Positions 53,056 to 62,820 of a DNA stretch of 64,000 bases are shown here, piece after piece. The stretch comes from Kocuria sp. p3-SID1428 (lineage in GTDB: Bacteria > Actinomycetota > Actinomycetes > Actinomycetales > Micrococcaceae), in assembly GCF_025149945.1 (NCBI RefSeq), contig NZ_JALXVH010000003.1, positions 37,805 to 101,804 of the forward strand, in the 5' to 3' direction. The notes under the pieces were generated by a model, which was not told where the DNA came from, did no database searches, and saw nothing but the letters and a program-made list of their open reading frames with translations. Position 1 is the stretch's first letter. The number at the start of each line of letters is the position of its first letter. Position numbers and translations under genes: made by a program.

Positions 53056-53178
53056 GGCTGTTCCCCTCGGCCGAGAGGCTGGTCGTGCCGCCGCTCCCCT
53101 GCGACGGCCCGACCGGCCTCGTGTTCACTAACCCTCGATTATCCACGATGGCGGAGGCCTCGACCGAGAGGCGGCGCG

Positions 53179-56100
53179 TCAGCCCATCAGCTCGTCCCGC
53201 AGCCGGTGCATGTCCGCGAACCGGTTGCCGAAGCGGTGCAGCGTGATCGACACGGCCTGCTCGTGCAGCATCTCCTGGATCTCCACGCGGGAGGCGCCCA
53301 CGATCGGGTGCATCATGACGGCCACATCCGGGGTAGCGCCCAGAGCGACCACCAGGTCTGCGTCGGTACCGACCATCTTGATGCGCGAGCCCACGCCGAG
53401 CTCGAGCACCTCGGGATCGGACTCCGCTGCTTCGCCGCCGCCGAAGGGCAGACGATCACGCAGCTTCTGCACGGCGGAGCGCTGCTCCTGCGGCTCGGAC
53501 ATGGCGCGGTAGGCGGTGCGAGCGCCGAGCAGGTGCCGGGCCTCGGCCTGGACGCGGAACTGCTCATCGTCGGTCGCCGGGAGCACCTGGGTGAACAGAG
53601 CGCGGGCCGCCCGCGGCAGGGCCTCCAGCACGGCAGGCGCCGCCGAGAGCGTGGCCTCCGAACCGGAGCGGGCTGCGGCCAGGCCCACGCGGATCACGTC
53701 GGTGACCGGGGCGTCCTCCGCGGCGCGCACCACGATGTCGCGGGCGCGGTAGCGGAAGATGTTGGCCTCGCTGACCAGCCCCGTGGGGTCCTTGGCCACG
53801 CCGAACTCGGAGTCCCAGGCGCGCTGATCGGCTGCGGCACAGGCCCGCAGCCAGACGAGGTCCTCGTGCGGCAGCGCCTCGATCACCTCGGCGTCGCCCA
53901 GGACGTCGCGCACCGCGGGCAGCAGCCCCGGCTGGACCTCCACGGCGTCGCCGGAGCGGAAGGCGCCCTTGGTCCAGTGGCCCATCTGCGTGAGGTAGTT
54001 CGGGCCGCCGGCCTTGGCACCCAGGCCCACCGACGACTTCTTCCAGCCGCCGAAGGGCTGGCGCTGCACGATGGCGCCGGTGATCCCGCGGTTGACGTAG
54101 AGGTTGCCGGCATCCACGCGCTCGAGCCAGGTGCCGACCTCCTTGACGTCCAGGGAGTGGATGCCCGCGGTGAGGCCGTACTCCACCGCGTTCTGCCACT
54201 CGATGGCCTGGTCCAGGTCCTTGGCATGCATCAGGCCGAGCACCGGGCCGAAGGCCTCGTTCTCATGGAAGAACGAGCCGGGCTTGACGCCCGTCTTGAT
54301 GCCGGGGCGCCACAGGCGCCCGGAGTCGTCGAGCTGCTTCGGCTCGAGCAGCCACTTCTCGCCCTGGTCGAGCTGGGTGAGGGCGCGCTTGAGCTTGTCC
54401 CCGGGCACCTCGACCGTGGGGCCCACGATGGCCTGCAGGTTCTCGGGCCAGTCCACGACCATGGACGACGCGGCGTCCAACAGCTGCTTCTCATAGCGCT
54501 CGGACGTGGTCACGGAGCCGACCATGATGCCCAGCGAGGCCGCCGAGCACTTCTGCCCGGCGTGGCCGAACGCGCTGGTGACCAGATCCCACACGGCCTG
54601 ATCGCGGTCCGCGGCAGGCGTGATGATCAGGGCGTTCTTGCCCGAGGTCTCGCCGATCACCGGGCGGCCGCTGCGCCAGCCGCCGAACAGCTCGGCGGTC
54701 TCGTAGCCGCCGGTGAGCACGATGCGGTCCACGCCGGGGTGGCTCACCAGCTCCTTGCCGGTGTCTCCCTCGACGGCGTCCACGAGCTGCAGGACGTCGC
54801 GCGGCACGCCCGCCTCCCACAGCGCCTCCATCAGCGCCGCGGAGCAGCGCACGGTCTGCGGCGACGGCTTGTGGATGACAGCCGCACCGGCGGCCAGGGG
54901 CGCGACGGTCGAGCCGGTGGGGATGGCCAGCGGGAAGTTCCACGGCGGGGTGACCAGGTCCAGGACATCGGGCTCGAACTCGGCGCCGTCGACCTGCTCC
55001 AGCTCCTCGGCATGGCGGGCGTACCAGCGGCAGAAGTCGATGGCCTCGGAGACCTCGGCGTCCGACTGGGTGAAGGCCTTGCCGGTCTCGGCAGCGGCGA
55101 CGGCCATGAGGTGCCCGCGGCGCTCGGCCAGCTTGTCGGCAGCGAGGTTGAGGATCTCCGCGCGCTCCCGGGCCCCGCGCTCGCGCCAGCCCTTGGCAGC
55201 ATTGCGACCGGTCTCGACGATCTCGGCGACGTCGTCGAGCTCGAGCGAGTCCGGGGTGGCCAGACCCTGGTACCAGGACCGGTCCGTGATCAGATCCCGC
55301 AGCTCGAGCGCCCACTTCTGGTTGGCCGGGATCGAGATGTCGGTGTCCGGCTCGTTGCGGAAGGGCTCGTCGAGCGGCTGATGGCCCTGGTAGCCGCTCT
55401 GGCGCCCGGCGGCCTCCTGCGTGCGGTCCTGCACGCGGTGCGGGCCCGGGGCCCGCTCGCCGTCCAGGACCATGCCCTCCTCGAGCAGCTGCTCGACGGC
55501 GGCGCGGAAGCGGCCCTCCTCGCGGCGGAAGATCTTGTTGCCAGGCTCGATCTCGAAGATCCCCGACATGAAGTTCTCGGACTCGGCATTCTCCTCGAGG
55601 CGGCGCACCAGGTAGGCCACGGCGACGTCGAACTCCTCCGGGGCCACGGCGGGGACGTAGTAGAGCACTCCCCCGACGTCCTCGGACACGGCGATCGACT
55701 GCTCGGCGGCCATCCCCTGCAGCATCTCGAACTCGATGCGCTCGGAGACCCCGCGCTGTTCGGCGAGCAGCTTGGCGAAGGCGATGTCGAAGATGTTGTG
55801 CCCCGCCACGCCCATGCGCAGACCGCGCAGTCGCTCGGGCGTGAACACCCAGGCCAGCACGCGCTTGTAGTTGGCATCGGTGGACTGCTTGTCCGGCATG
55901 ACGGCCAGCGGCCAGTCGTGCATCTCGGCGTCCACACGCTCCATGGGCAGGTTGGCGCCCTTGACCAGACGGATCTTGATCTGCGCACCGCCCTCGGCCA
56001 CGCGCCGATCGGCCCACTCGGAGAGGTGCTGCACGGCGCCCAGGGCATCGGGCAGGTAGGCCTGCACCACGATGCCGGCCTCCAGGTTCTTCAGCTCGGG

Positions 56101-56877
56101 CCGCGAGAGCAGCGTGGTGAAGACCTCCATGGTCAGGTGCAGGTCCGAGTAGACCTCCATGTCCAAGTTGATGAACTTGCTGCCCGCCGGAGCGTCGGCG
56201 GCCTTGCGGTACAGCGGCAGGAGGCGCTCGACCACGCGCTCGACGGTCTCATCGAAGCCCCAGTGCGACAGCTGCGGGACCACGGAGGAGACCTTGATCG
56301 AGGCGTAGTCGACGTCGTCGCGGGCCAGGAGGCGCTCGACGTCGTCCAGGTGCTTATCGGCCTCGGCCGTGCCCAGGACCTCCTCGCCGAGGAGGTTGAT
56401 GTTCAGCGAGTCGCCGCGCTGGGTGATGTGCTCGACGGCCTTGCCGAACGGGCCGGGGCGGGAGTCGACCACCAGGTGCCCGACCATCTGGCGCAGGCGG
56501 CCGCGGGCGATCGGGATGACGACGGCCGGGGCCAGGTGGCTCATGTAGCTGCCCGAGATGATCTGCGACCGATCCAGCGCGGACAGGGACTTGGGGGCGA
56601 TGCTCGCGATGCGCTGCAGGGCGCGAGCGGCGGCGACGCTGTCCTCGGTGCGGATCACGCGGTCGACGAAGCCGACGGTGAAGTCCAGGCCGTTGGGGTC
56701 CTTGAGGATGGCCGAGAGGCGGTCCGCGGCATCCGAGTCCGCCGCACCCTCCTCCGAGAGCTGCTGCGCCCTGCGCATCCAGGTGGTGGCCTGCGCGACC
56801 GCCGGATCGATCAGGCCGGCCAGATCGGCGAGCTCGGCGGGACCAGCAGGGAGGTTGTCAGTGGGAGGAGTGACCAT
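53179..56877 (-). CDS. putA: Bifunctional proline dehydrogenase / P5C dehydrogenase
   Basis: Oxidises proline to glutamate in two steps. 1232 residues. The proline dehydrogenase barrel covers about residues 90-450 (KFINLDMEVYSDLHLTMEVF, IRLVKGANLPMERVD, FEMLQGMA). The aldehyde dehydrogenase domain covers about 530-1010: VTPPWNFPLAIPTGSTVAPL, IGETSGKNALII with the general base, and HAGQKCSAASLG with the catalytic cysteine. A C-terminal extension of about 220 residues is normal for actinobacterial PutA. There is no N-terminal DNA-binding domain, so it is not a repressor. ATG at 56877 follows GGAG. Single gene. Confidence 0.95.
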   Translation of the reverse strand: MVTPPTDNLPAGPAELADLAGLIDPAVAQATTWMRRAQQLSEEGAADSDAADRLSAILKDPNGLDFTVGFVDRVIRTEDSVAAARALQRIASIAPKSLSALDRSQIISGSYMSHLAPAVVIPIARGRLRQMVGHLVVDSRPGPFGKAVEHITQRGDSLNINLLGEEVLGTAEADKHLDDVERLLARDDVDYASIKVSSVVPQLSHWGFDETVERVVERLLPLYRKAADAPAGSKFINLDMEVYSDLHLTMEVFTTLLSRPELKNLEAGIVVQAYLPDALGAVQHLSEWADRRVAEGGAQIKIRLVKGANLPMERVDAEMHDWPLAVMPDKQSTDANYKRVLAWVFTPERLRGLRMGVAGHNIFDIAFAKLLAEQRGVSERIEFEMLQGMAAEQSIAVSEDVGGVLYYVPAVAPEEFDVAVAYLVRRLEENAESENFMSGIFEIEPGNKIFRREEGRFRAAVEQLLEEGMVLDGERAPGPHRVQDRTQEAAGRQSGYQGHQPLDEPFRNEPDTDISIPANQKWALELRDLITDRSWYQGLATPDSLELDDVAEIVETGRNAAKGWRERGARERAEILNLAADKLAERRGHLMAVAAAETGKAFTQSDAEVSEAIDFCRWYARHAEELEQVDGAEFEPDVLDLVTPPWNFPLAIPTGSTVAPLAAGAAVIHKPSPQTVRCSAALMEALWEAGVPRDVLQLVDAVEGDTGKELVSHPGVDRIVLTGGYETAELFGGWRSGRPVIGETSGKNALIITPAADRDQAVWDLVTSAFGHAGQKCSAASLGIMVGSVTTSERYEKQLLDAASSMVVDWPENLQAIVGPTVEVPGDKLKRALTQLDQGEKWLLEPKQLDDSGRLWRPGIKTGVKPGSFFHENEAFGPVLGLMHAKDLDQAIEWQNAVEYGLTAGIHSLDVKEVGTWLERVDAGNLYVNRGITGAIVQRQPFGGWKKSSVGLGAKAGGPNYLTQMGHWTKGAFRSGDAVEVQPGLLPAVRDVLGDAEVIEALPHEDLVWLRACAAADQRAWDSEFGVAKDPTGLVSEANIFRYRARDIVVRAAEDAPVTDVIRVGLAAARSGSEATLSAAPAVLEALPRAARALFTQVLPATDDEQFRVQAEARHLLGARTAYRAMSEPQEQRSAVQKLRDRLPFGGGEAAESDPEVLELGVGSRIKMVGTDADLVVALGATPDVAVMMHPIVGASRVEIQEMLHEQAVSITLHRFGNRFADMHRLRDELMG

Positions 56878-56909
56878 GAGGCGATTCGCTTTCAGGCACG
56901 TACTGCGGG

Positions 56910-56936
56910 GATGACCGTGGCACTCCCACGGTCATC
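56910..56936 (-). terminator. Perfect 11-bp hairpin
   Basis: GATGACCGTGG pairs CCACGGTCATC around a 5-base loop, between the pyruvyltransferase fusion (upstream, same strand) and putA. It is the likely terminator of the former, or a leader element of putA. Confidence 0.6.
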
Positions 56937-57058
56937 GGCCTCGAGTCAGGGTTCGCACGTGGGAATCTTCGCTGCTGGGCCGATCTCGCAATCCTATGAG
57001 ATGCACCCCACACCGCGCACACTATGAGTCTGCTGATGATTCTGTTCCGCCAGACGGC

Positions 57059-59548
57059 TCAGCGGCGCCGGAAGGCCCAGGGCGCGATCCGGCGCAGCAC
57101 GCGCCTTACCCGGCTGATCAGGGAGTGCTCCTTGACCCGCTGCTCGGCCGCCAGGATCAGCTCCCGCTGAGCCTGCATGTCCTCGAGGAGCCGACGGTTC
57201 TGCTCGAGCACCTGCTGCTGGCCCTCCTGCATCTGCTCGAGCCGCCCGCGCAGGTCCTGGACCTCGCGGGCCATCCACAGCGGCAGGCCGATCCCGTTGC
57301 GATCCGTCCACTCGCGCAGATGCCGCTCCCGCACCGCCAGGTCGTGCTTCTCGTGCAGGGACTTCCCCGCGAACATCGAGTTGCCGTCCGCGCCCAGCGC
57401 GCTGGGGCGCTGATGCCAGAACGCGAGCGGGCGCCCGGGCAGGAATCCGATGCTCGCGCTCGAAGCGACCCGCAGGTTGAACTCCCAGTCGCCGACGGCC
57501 GACAGGGATTCGTCGAAGTCCCCGACGAGCCCGTGCAGGCTGCGGCGGTAGAGGAAGCAGATCGGGACTCCGCGGTTGATGCTCAGCAGCTCGCTGAGGG
57601 TGATCGAGCTCTGCTCGGCCCAGAACAGGGCGCGCCCGGTCTCGCGCACGGACTTCTCGCCGTCGCGGTCGTCGATCTGCTCGTAGACGATCTCCGTGCG
57701 GGCCATGACCCCGGCATCCGTGCACGACGGCCGCTCCAGGAAGGCGACGGCGCGCTGGAGGAACTGGGGATCCCAGGTGTCGTCGTCGTCGTGGATCACC
57801 ACGAACTCGCTGTCGGAGGCGGCCAGCCCTCGGTTGGAGGCCGCCTCCATGCCCACGCTGCGGCGGTGCGAGAGGATCCGGCAGCGTCCGCGGAAGCGCT
57901 GCTCCCGGGCCTCAACGAGCCGCCGCACCGGCTCGGGATCGCCGCCGTCGTTGACGATGACCAAGCGCCAGTCGGCCAGGGTCTGGGCCAGGACGTCGTC
58001 CAGTGCGCGCTCGAGCAGCAGCGGGCGGTCCTTGGTGCGCATGATGATCGCCACGGAGGCCGCCGAGCCCTCGGGAACCTGGGCCTGCGGGTCCGTCCAG
58101 TCGCGGCGCAGCACGCGGGAGAACTCGGTGCCCGCCCCCGCCGCCGGGACCTCCGGGACCTGCCCCGGGCCGGGCAGCGCCCCGGAGAGCCCCACCAGGA
58201 CGCCGTCCCACCAGGCCGCTGCCGTCTCGCGCACAGCGGCCCGACGCGCCGGCAGATCGCCGGAGAACTCCCGGTGGCCCTCCACGGCCTCCTGGGTCCA
58301 GCGCTGGGCGGCCTGATGCGTGTCCCAGGCGGCCTCGCGCGGAGTGATCAGCGACGCCAGCGGGACCACCTGCCCGGAGATGCCCCAGGTGCGGCACGCG
58401 CCCTCCATGCGGACCTGGGAGTAGCGGTCCACGGCGATCGGCAGGACGCTCGCCCCGCCGGCCAGGCCGAAGACCAGCGGGTGATAGCGCGAGCTCACCA
58501 CGTAGTCGGCGCTCAGGGTGCGCCGCATGCTGTCCGCGGCGTCCTCGATCGGGCGGTGGTCGGCCGCATGGCGCATCCGCGCGGCGACGCGCCGGTGGAA
58601 GGCCTCGTCGCCGTCGTGCTCACCCGGCCTGGCCAGGTGCGGCACGAACTCCACGACCCCGCGCGTGCGCTCGACCAGGGCGTCCAGCACGATCGCGTAG
58701 ACCTCGGCGGCCTCGTGCTCCTCGAACGGGCCCGCGCCGGGGGCGAAGGTCGCCACGATCCGCGGGGCCGTGGGATCGGGCAGCGCCTCGGCGTCGACGT
58801 CCTCTGCAGGTGCGCCCGCGGCCGGGCTGTCCGACGGGGAGGGTTCAGCCGATGGTGCCTCCGCGAGAGGCCGCGCCGCGGCCGTCGACCCGCCAGGCGC
58901 CGCACCCGACTCCTGCGGGGAGTTCCACGGTGCGGAGAGCACCTCGAGCGCCCAGCCGACCGAATCGTCGGGGCAGGCGCGCAGCCCCTGATGGTCGGGG
59001 CACAGCTGCTGCGCCAGCGCCAGGGAGTCCGGGTCGCGCAGGCCCACCAGCACCGCGGTCTCGAGCATCCGCGCCAGCACGGGACGATCCTGAGGGCTGA
59101 GCTCGGGGCCCAGGGTCTGCCCGCTGATCACCACGGGGATCCCCAGGCTGCGGGCGATCTCCACCGCGGCGGCGCGCTCGAACAGCAGCCACCCGTAGCG
59201 GGAGTTCAGGTTGCCCCCGCCGCCGATCAGCAGCGCGTCCACGCCGCGCAGGGCCTCGATCAGCGCGAAGACCTGATCCTCCGGCGGCAGGGCGTCCGCG
59301 CGGCCGTCGAGCACGTCGCGGATCTCCCGGAGGTACCGCGCGCGATCCTCCGGAGGCCACGGGAAGCGCAGCGTGGGCACGGGCACGACCGCCTCGAAGC
59401 GGGCCGCGGTGTGCTGCGGATCCCGGGTGAGCATCACCGGCTCCTGGATCCCGCGAGCGCGCAGGGCGGCGACGGCGGCGTGGCCCATGGACTCGTCGCC
59501 CACGTGGTAATCGAGCTGTCCGACGTCGACGAGGATGGCTGCCTGCAT
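57059..59548 (-). CDS. Fusion of polysaccharide pyruvyltransferase and family 2 glycosyltransferase
   Basis: An 829-residue two-domain protein. The N-terminal half (about 1-440) fits the CsaB/PS_pyruv_trans family: DYHVGDESMGHAAVAALRAR, LIGGGGNLNSRYGWLLFER, VVISGQTLGPELSPQDRP and SSRYHPLVFGLAGGASVLPI. A low-complexity Pro/Ser/Ala/Asp linker of about 55 residues is inserted inside it near residue 215. The second half (from about 510) is a GT2 domain: VAIIMRTKDRPLLLERALDD, VIHDDDDTWDPQFLQRA, and SAVGDWEFNLRVASSASIGF. It ends in a coiled-coil-like helix (LEQMQEGQQQVLEQNRRLL) and a basic tail. ATG at 59548. Confidence 0.8.
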   Translation of the reverse strand: MQAAILVDVGQLDYHVGDESMGHAAVAALRARGIQEPVMLTRDPQHTAARFEAVVPVPTLRFPWPPEDRARYLREIRDVLDGRADALPPEDQVFALIEALRGVDALLIGGGGNLNSRYGWLLFERAAAVEIARSLGIPVVISGQTLGPELSPQDRPVLARMLETAVLVGLRDPDSLALAQQLCPDHQGLRACPDDSVGWALEVLSAPWNSPQESGAAPGGSTAAARPLAEAPSAEPSPSDSPAAGAPAEDVDAEALPDPTAPRIVATFAPGAGPFEEHEAAEVYAIVLDALVERTRGVVEFVPHLARPGEHDGDEAFHRRVAARMRHAADHRPIEDAADSMRRTLSADYVVSSRYHPLVFGLAGGASVLPIAVDRYSQVRMEGACRTWGISGQVVPLASLITPREAAWDTHQAAQRWTQEAVEGHREFSGDLPARRAAVRETAAAWWDGVLVGLSGALPGPGQVPEVPAAGAGTEFSRVLRRDWTDPQAQVPEGSAASVAIIMRTKDRPLLLERALDDVLAQTLADWRLVIVNDGGDPEPVRRLVEAREQRFRGRCRILSHRRSVGMEAASNRGLAASDSEFVVIHDDDDTWDPQFLQRAVAFLERPSCTDAGVMARTEIVYEQIDDRDGEKSVRETGRALFWAEQSSITLSELLSINRGVPICFLYRRSLHGLVGDFDESLSAVGDWEFNLRVASSASIGFLPGRPLAFWHQRPSALGADGNSMFAGKSLHEKHDLAVRERHLREWTDRNGIGLPLWMAREVQDLRGRLEQMQEGQQQVLEQNRRLLEDMQAQRELILAAEQRVKEHSLISRVRRVLRRIAPWAFRRR

Positions 59549-59612
59549 GGCCCCGATCCTCCCACAGCCGCTCGGCGCGCCCCTGAGCAGGGCCGACGAG
59601 CCCCCGGCGGAC

Positions 59613-61700
59613 TCAGCCTCCCCGGGTGAGATCCTCACCGTCGGCGGTCTCGGGGTCCTCCCCCGGGTCGTCGTGCACCACGGGAGCGGGTCGGCGTCCC
59701 TCCGCCTGATCGAGTGCGGCCAGCGCCTCGATGAGGCCGAGGTGTGAGCTCACGTGGGGCATATTGCCGAGCATCCGCCCGCCGCGCTCCGGATCGCCCT
59801 CGTAGGCGGTCGAGAGCAGCCCCAGATCGGTGGCCCGGCGCAGCACGCCGGCGAGCGTGCGTCGGGCCTCGTCGAGCTGACCGCTGCGCGCCTGATAGGC
59901 CGCCAGCCACAGCGTCACCCCGAAATGCGGGCTGTCCGGACCCTCGAAGCCGTCCTGGCCGATCTGCGATTCGAAGTCCGCGCGATCAGCCCCCGGCGGC
60001 ATGGACACGTTCTGGTAGCGGCGCAGCAGCCCGGACTCGGTGCCCAGCTCCTCTACGATGCGCTGGGCGGTGCGCACCATCCGCTCGTCCTCCCAGTCCA
60101 CGAAGCCCAGAGCGGGCAGCTGCAGCAGCGAGGCATCGACGCTCTGAGCACCGTAGCGCTGCACGAACGTCCCCACGGCGGGGTCATAGCCCGAGGTCCA
60201 GATCTCGAGCGCGAGCTGGTCGCGGTGGGTCTCCCACAGCTGCAGGTCGCCGTCGAGCCCGTGGGTGCGCACGGCCTCCACCCCGGCCTGCAGCGCCGCC
60301 CACATCATGACCCGGGAGTGCGTGTGGAACTCGCGATCGCCGCGCATCTCCCAGACGCCCTGGTCCGGCTCCTCGTACGACGCCACGACGTGGCCCAGCA
60401 GCGCCTTCTGGATCGGCCAGGACAGCTGATCCTCCTCCAGACCACGGCGGCGCAGCTTCTCGAAGGCCACGAGCAGATAGCCCGCGGTGTCCGACTGCAG
60501 CTTCCCGGAGGTCGAGTTGCCCACGCGCACCGGCCGTGAGCGCTCGTAGCCCGGCAGATCCACCGTGTGCTCGGAGGTCTCCCGCTCGCTGCCCAGGCCG
60601 TACACGCTCTGGATGTCCTCGGCAGCTCCGGCCACCGAGCGCAGCATCCAATTGCGCAGCTGCAGGGCCTCGCGATCGTGGCCGTGATCGAGCATGACCT
60701 GCAGCGCCTGTGAGCTGTCGCGCAGCCACGAGTAGCGGGCGTCCCAGTTGCGCTCCCCGCCGATCTGCTCCGGCAGCGACATGGACGGCGCCGCCACCAG
60801 ACCGCCGCTGCGCTGGTGCATGAGCGAGCGCACGACCAGCAGGGACCGGCGCACGGCCTCCTCCCGGTCCTCGAGGCTCAGCAGGGACTCGGCCTCATCG
60901 GCATCGGCGGGGGCGTCGACCCGACGGCGGGCCTGATCAGCCTCCGCCTCCTCATCCTCCGCGGGCTGCGCGCCCTCCCACTGCTCGTCCCACTCGCGCC
61001 ACGTGTCCAGGGCGTTGCGCAGCTCGTCGCCGGCGTCGACGGGCGGCGGCGGGGTGCGGTGCGACTCGAAGTGCGTGAGCACCAGGTCCCGGGTCTGACC
61101 GGCCGAGACGGTGAAGCGCGAGACGTGGCGCGGCCCGTTCTCGTCATCGACGCGCTCGGCGGGGACCTCGCTGCGCAGGACCATGGCATCGGCACCGGCC
61201 AGGGCGATCAGCTCGTCGTCGCCGACCTCTCCGGTCTCCGGGTCCTCGAAGCCGGCGAAGTGCGAGATCCAGGGGGTGATGCGCCCGTAGTCGAAGCGCA
61301 GACGCAGGTCCTGGACCATCTCCACGTCCCCGGTCAGCCCCTCGATGCGCCGCACGACGTTGAGCTGGGTGCCCAGCGGCATGAAGTCGGTGACGCGCAC
61401 CGAGCCGGTGTCGGTGATCCACACGGTGTGCAGCACGAAGGTGTGCTCGGCGTAGAAGCGATCGCCCACCCGGCACTGATCGCGCCACTGCTCCTCGGGG
61501 AGGTCCTGGCCGTCGTCGTCCACGGTGGCGGACGGGGCCAGCAGCCAGCGGCCGTCGTCGGCATCGCCCAGGATCGCCCCGAAGACCGACGGGGAGTCGT
61601 AGCGGGGCACGCACATCCAGTCGATCGAGCCGCGGCGCGAGATCAGCGGCCCGGTCTGCATGTCAGAGAGCAGCGCGTAGTCCTCGAGGGGGGAAGCCAT
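59613..61700 (-). CDS. Glycoside hydrolase family 15 protein (glucoamylase/trehalase type)
   Basis: A 695-residue protein: SDMQTGPLISRRGSIDWMCV opens the N-terminal supersandwich domain, and IGGERNWDARYSWLRDSSQA then VYGLGSERETSEHTVDLPGY start the (alpha/alpha)6 barrel. A catalytic-region SEHTVDLPGYERSRPVRVGN and LWLAAYQARSGQLDEARRTL near the end are typical. Actinobacterial GH15 enzymes include glucoamylases and alpha,alpha-trehalases; the substrate here is not fixed. No signal peptide, so it is cytoplasmic. ATG at 61700. A Glu/Ala-rich insertion sits near residues 245-275. Confidence 0.88.
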   Translation of the reverse strand: MASPLEDYALLSDMQTGPLISRRGSIDWMCVPRYDSPSVFGAILGDADDGRWLLAPSATVDDDGQDLPEEQWRDQCRVGDRFYAEHTFVLHTVWITDTGSVRVTDFMPLGTQLNVVRRIEGLTGDVEMVQDLRLRFDYGRITPWISHFAGFEDPETGEVGDDELIALAGADAMVLRSEVPAERVDDENGPRHVSRFTVSAGQTRDLVLTHFESHRTPPPPVDAGDELRNALDTWREWDEQWEGAQPAEDEEAEADQARRRVDAPADADEAESLLSLEDREEAVRRSLLVVRSLMHQRSGGLVAAPSMSLPEQIGGERNWDARYSWLRDSSQALQVMLDHGHDREALQLRNWMLRSVAGAAEDIQSVYGLGSERETSEHTVDLPGYERSRPVRVGNSTSGKLQSDTAGYLLVAFEKLRRRGLEEDQLSWPIQKALLGHVVASYEEPDQGVWEMRGDREFHTHSRVMMWAALQAGVEAVRTHGLDGDLQLWETHRDQLALEIWTSGYDPAVGTFVQRYGAQSVDASLLQLPALGFVDWEDERMVRTAQRIVEELGTESGLLRRYQNVSMPPGADRADFESQIGQDGFEGPDSPHFGVTLWLAAYQARSGQLDEARRTLAGVLRRATDLGLLSTAYEGDPERGGRMLGNMPHVSSHLGLIEALAALDQAEGRRPAPVVHDDPGEDPETADGEDLTRGG

Positions 61701-62010
61701 GGCACCAATCTGACATATCCGGACGCGCTTCGTGCGCACGGGGCGGCGGGCTCGACGATCTCCCGGTCATCGAGCAGCCGCCCCGCGGCCCCGCCCGCCC
61801 GTCAGGACGCGCGGGCACTCTCCCCACCTGCGGGCCTCGGTCTCCCGGCCTCGGCCCGCGGGCCGGCCGCCCCTGCCCGGGGCGGCCACTCTCCGCCCGG
61901 CGGATGCGGGCGGAGGCCTGTCCGTCGCCGGCCCTTCGGGAACCGACGACGAGTCGTGCACCGCGCCTGCGACGCGCAGGGCGCCGCGGCAGCGGAAGTC
62001 TGTGCGCGGA
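61701..62010. other. Intergenic region with two hairpins
   Basis: 310 bases without a gene. 61740-61784 forms a hairpin (GGGGCGGC and GCTCGA pairing with TCGAGC and GCCGCCCC) in the GH15 leader; 61865-61887 forms GGCCGCCCC/GGGGCGGCC with a 5-base loop and is the likely terminator of the gene to the right. Nothing else is recognisable. Confidence 0.5.
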
Positions 62011-62652
62011 TCAGTCCAGTCGCTGCGCGGAGGATCTGCGCAGCAGCGCCAGTCCCCCCACGAAGGACCCGGTGGCCAGCAGCGCCAGCACGAGCCTCTG
62101 GGCATCGCGATCGGAGGACACCTGCGGCTGCGAGCCGGAGGCGGCCAGCCCGCTCTCGGAGGCCGGCACCGCAGCGACCGTCTCCGACTCAGGCACCTGC
62201 TGACGGGCCACGGAGATGTCGATGCCGTCCATCGACCCGACAGCGCGCAGCGCCTCGGCGCCGGCCAGGTCAGGGCTGTCGCCGTACCAGGTGCTCAGGG
62301 CCTCGTCCTCGCGGCCGGGCTCCCAGACGGTGACCTCGAGCAGCACGGGCGCCCCGGGCCGGGCGGCTCCCTGCAGCAGATAGCGGCCCTCGGAATCGGC
62401 CTGCACCGAGCCGAGCGGTTCGCGCCGGCCGTCGAGGCCCGGGGCGAAGGCCTCGACCCGTGCCGTCTCCCGGTCGCTGAGCCCGTCGACGATCCCGGAG
62501 ATCTCGAGGGGAAGGGTCAGGGACTCCTGCGCGGATGCCGTCTCGACGGCCGCCGGCGGGGTCTGGTCCTGCGCCAGGGCGGGAGCCGCAGCACCCACCA
62601 GCAGCAGCGGGACGGTCGCGGCGATGATCTCAGCGGAGCGTCGAACGGACAT
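62011..62652 (-). CDS. Exported protein with C-terminal membrane anchor, function unknown
   Basis: A 213-residue protein. A signal peptide is clear (SVRRSAEIIAATVPLLLVGA then APALAQ, cleaved after AQ). The outside part has a short beta-rich repeat-like region (GSVQADSEGRYLLQG, a pattern of Ig-like or carboxypeptidase-regulatory folds) and the end is LVLALLATGSFVGGLALLRR, a membrane anchor with a basic tail. There is no sorting motif. The ATG at 62652 is preferred over the adjacent one at 62655 because AGGAGG is five bases away. Confidence 0.75.
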   Translation of the reverse strand: MSVRRSAEIIAATVPLLLVGAAAPALAQDQTPPAAVETASAQESLTLPLEISGIVDGLSDRETARVEAFAPGLDGRREPLGSVQADSEGRYLLQGAARPGAPVLLEVTVWEPGREDEALSTWYGDSPDLAGAEALRAVGSMDGIDISVARQQVPESETVAAVPASESGLAASGSQPQVSSDRDAQRLVLALLATGSFVGGLALLRRSSAQRLD

Positions 62653-62740
62653 CATGTCCTCCTCGGTTCGTGTGCTATTGCAATCTTTGCATAGGCACAT
62701 CACGAACGCAAACCTCTGCTGCTGTCGTCGCCGAGAAAGC

Positions 62741-62800
62741 CTCGAGGCCGCACCTGAACCGCCCATCGGCTTCGATGGGTCGCACAGGTGCGGCCTCGAG
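62741..62800 (-). terminator. Nested perfect hairpin (16 + 7 bp)
   Basis: 62741-62756 pairs perfectly with 62785-62800, and inside it CCCATCG (62762-62768) pairs CGATGGG (62773-62779). It lies 20 bases after the stop of the 62821 gene (minus strand) and is very stable. Confidence 0.75.
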
Positions 62801-62820
62801 AATCGCGGCGCGGGCTCAGC

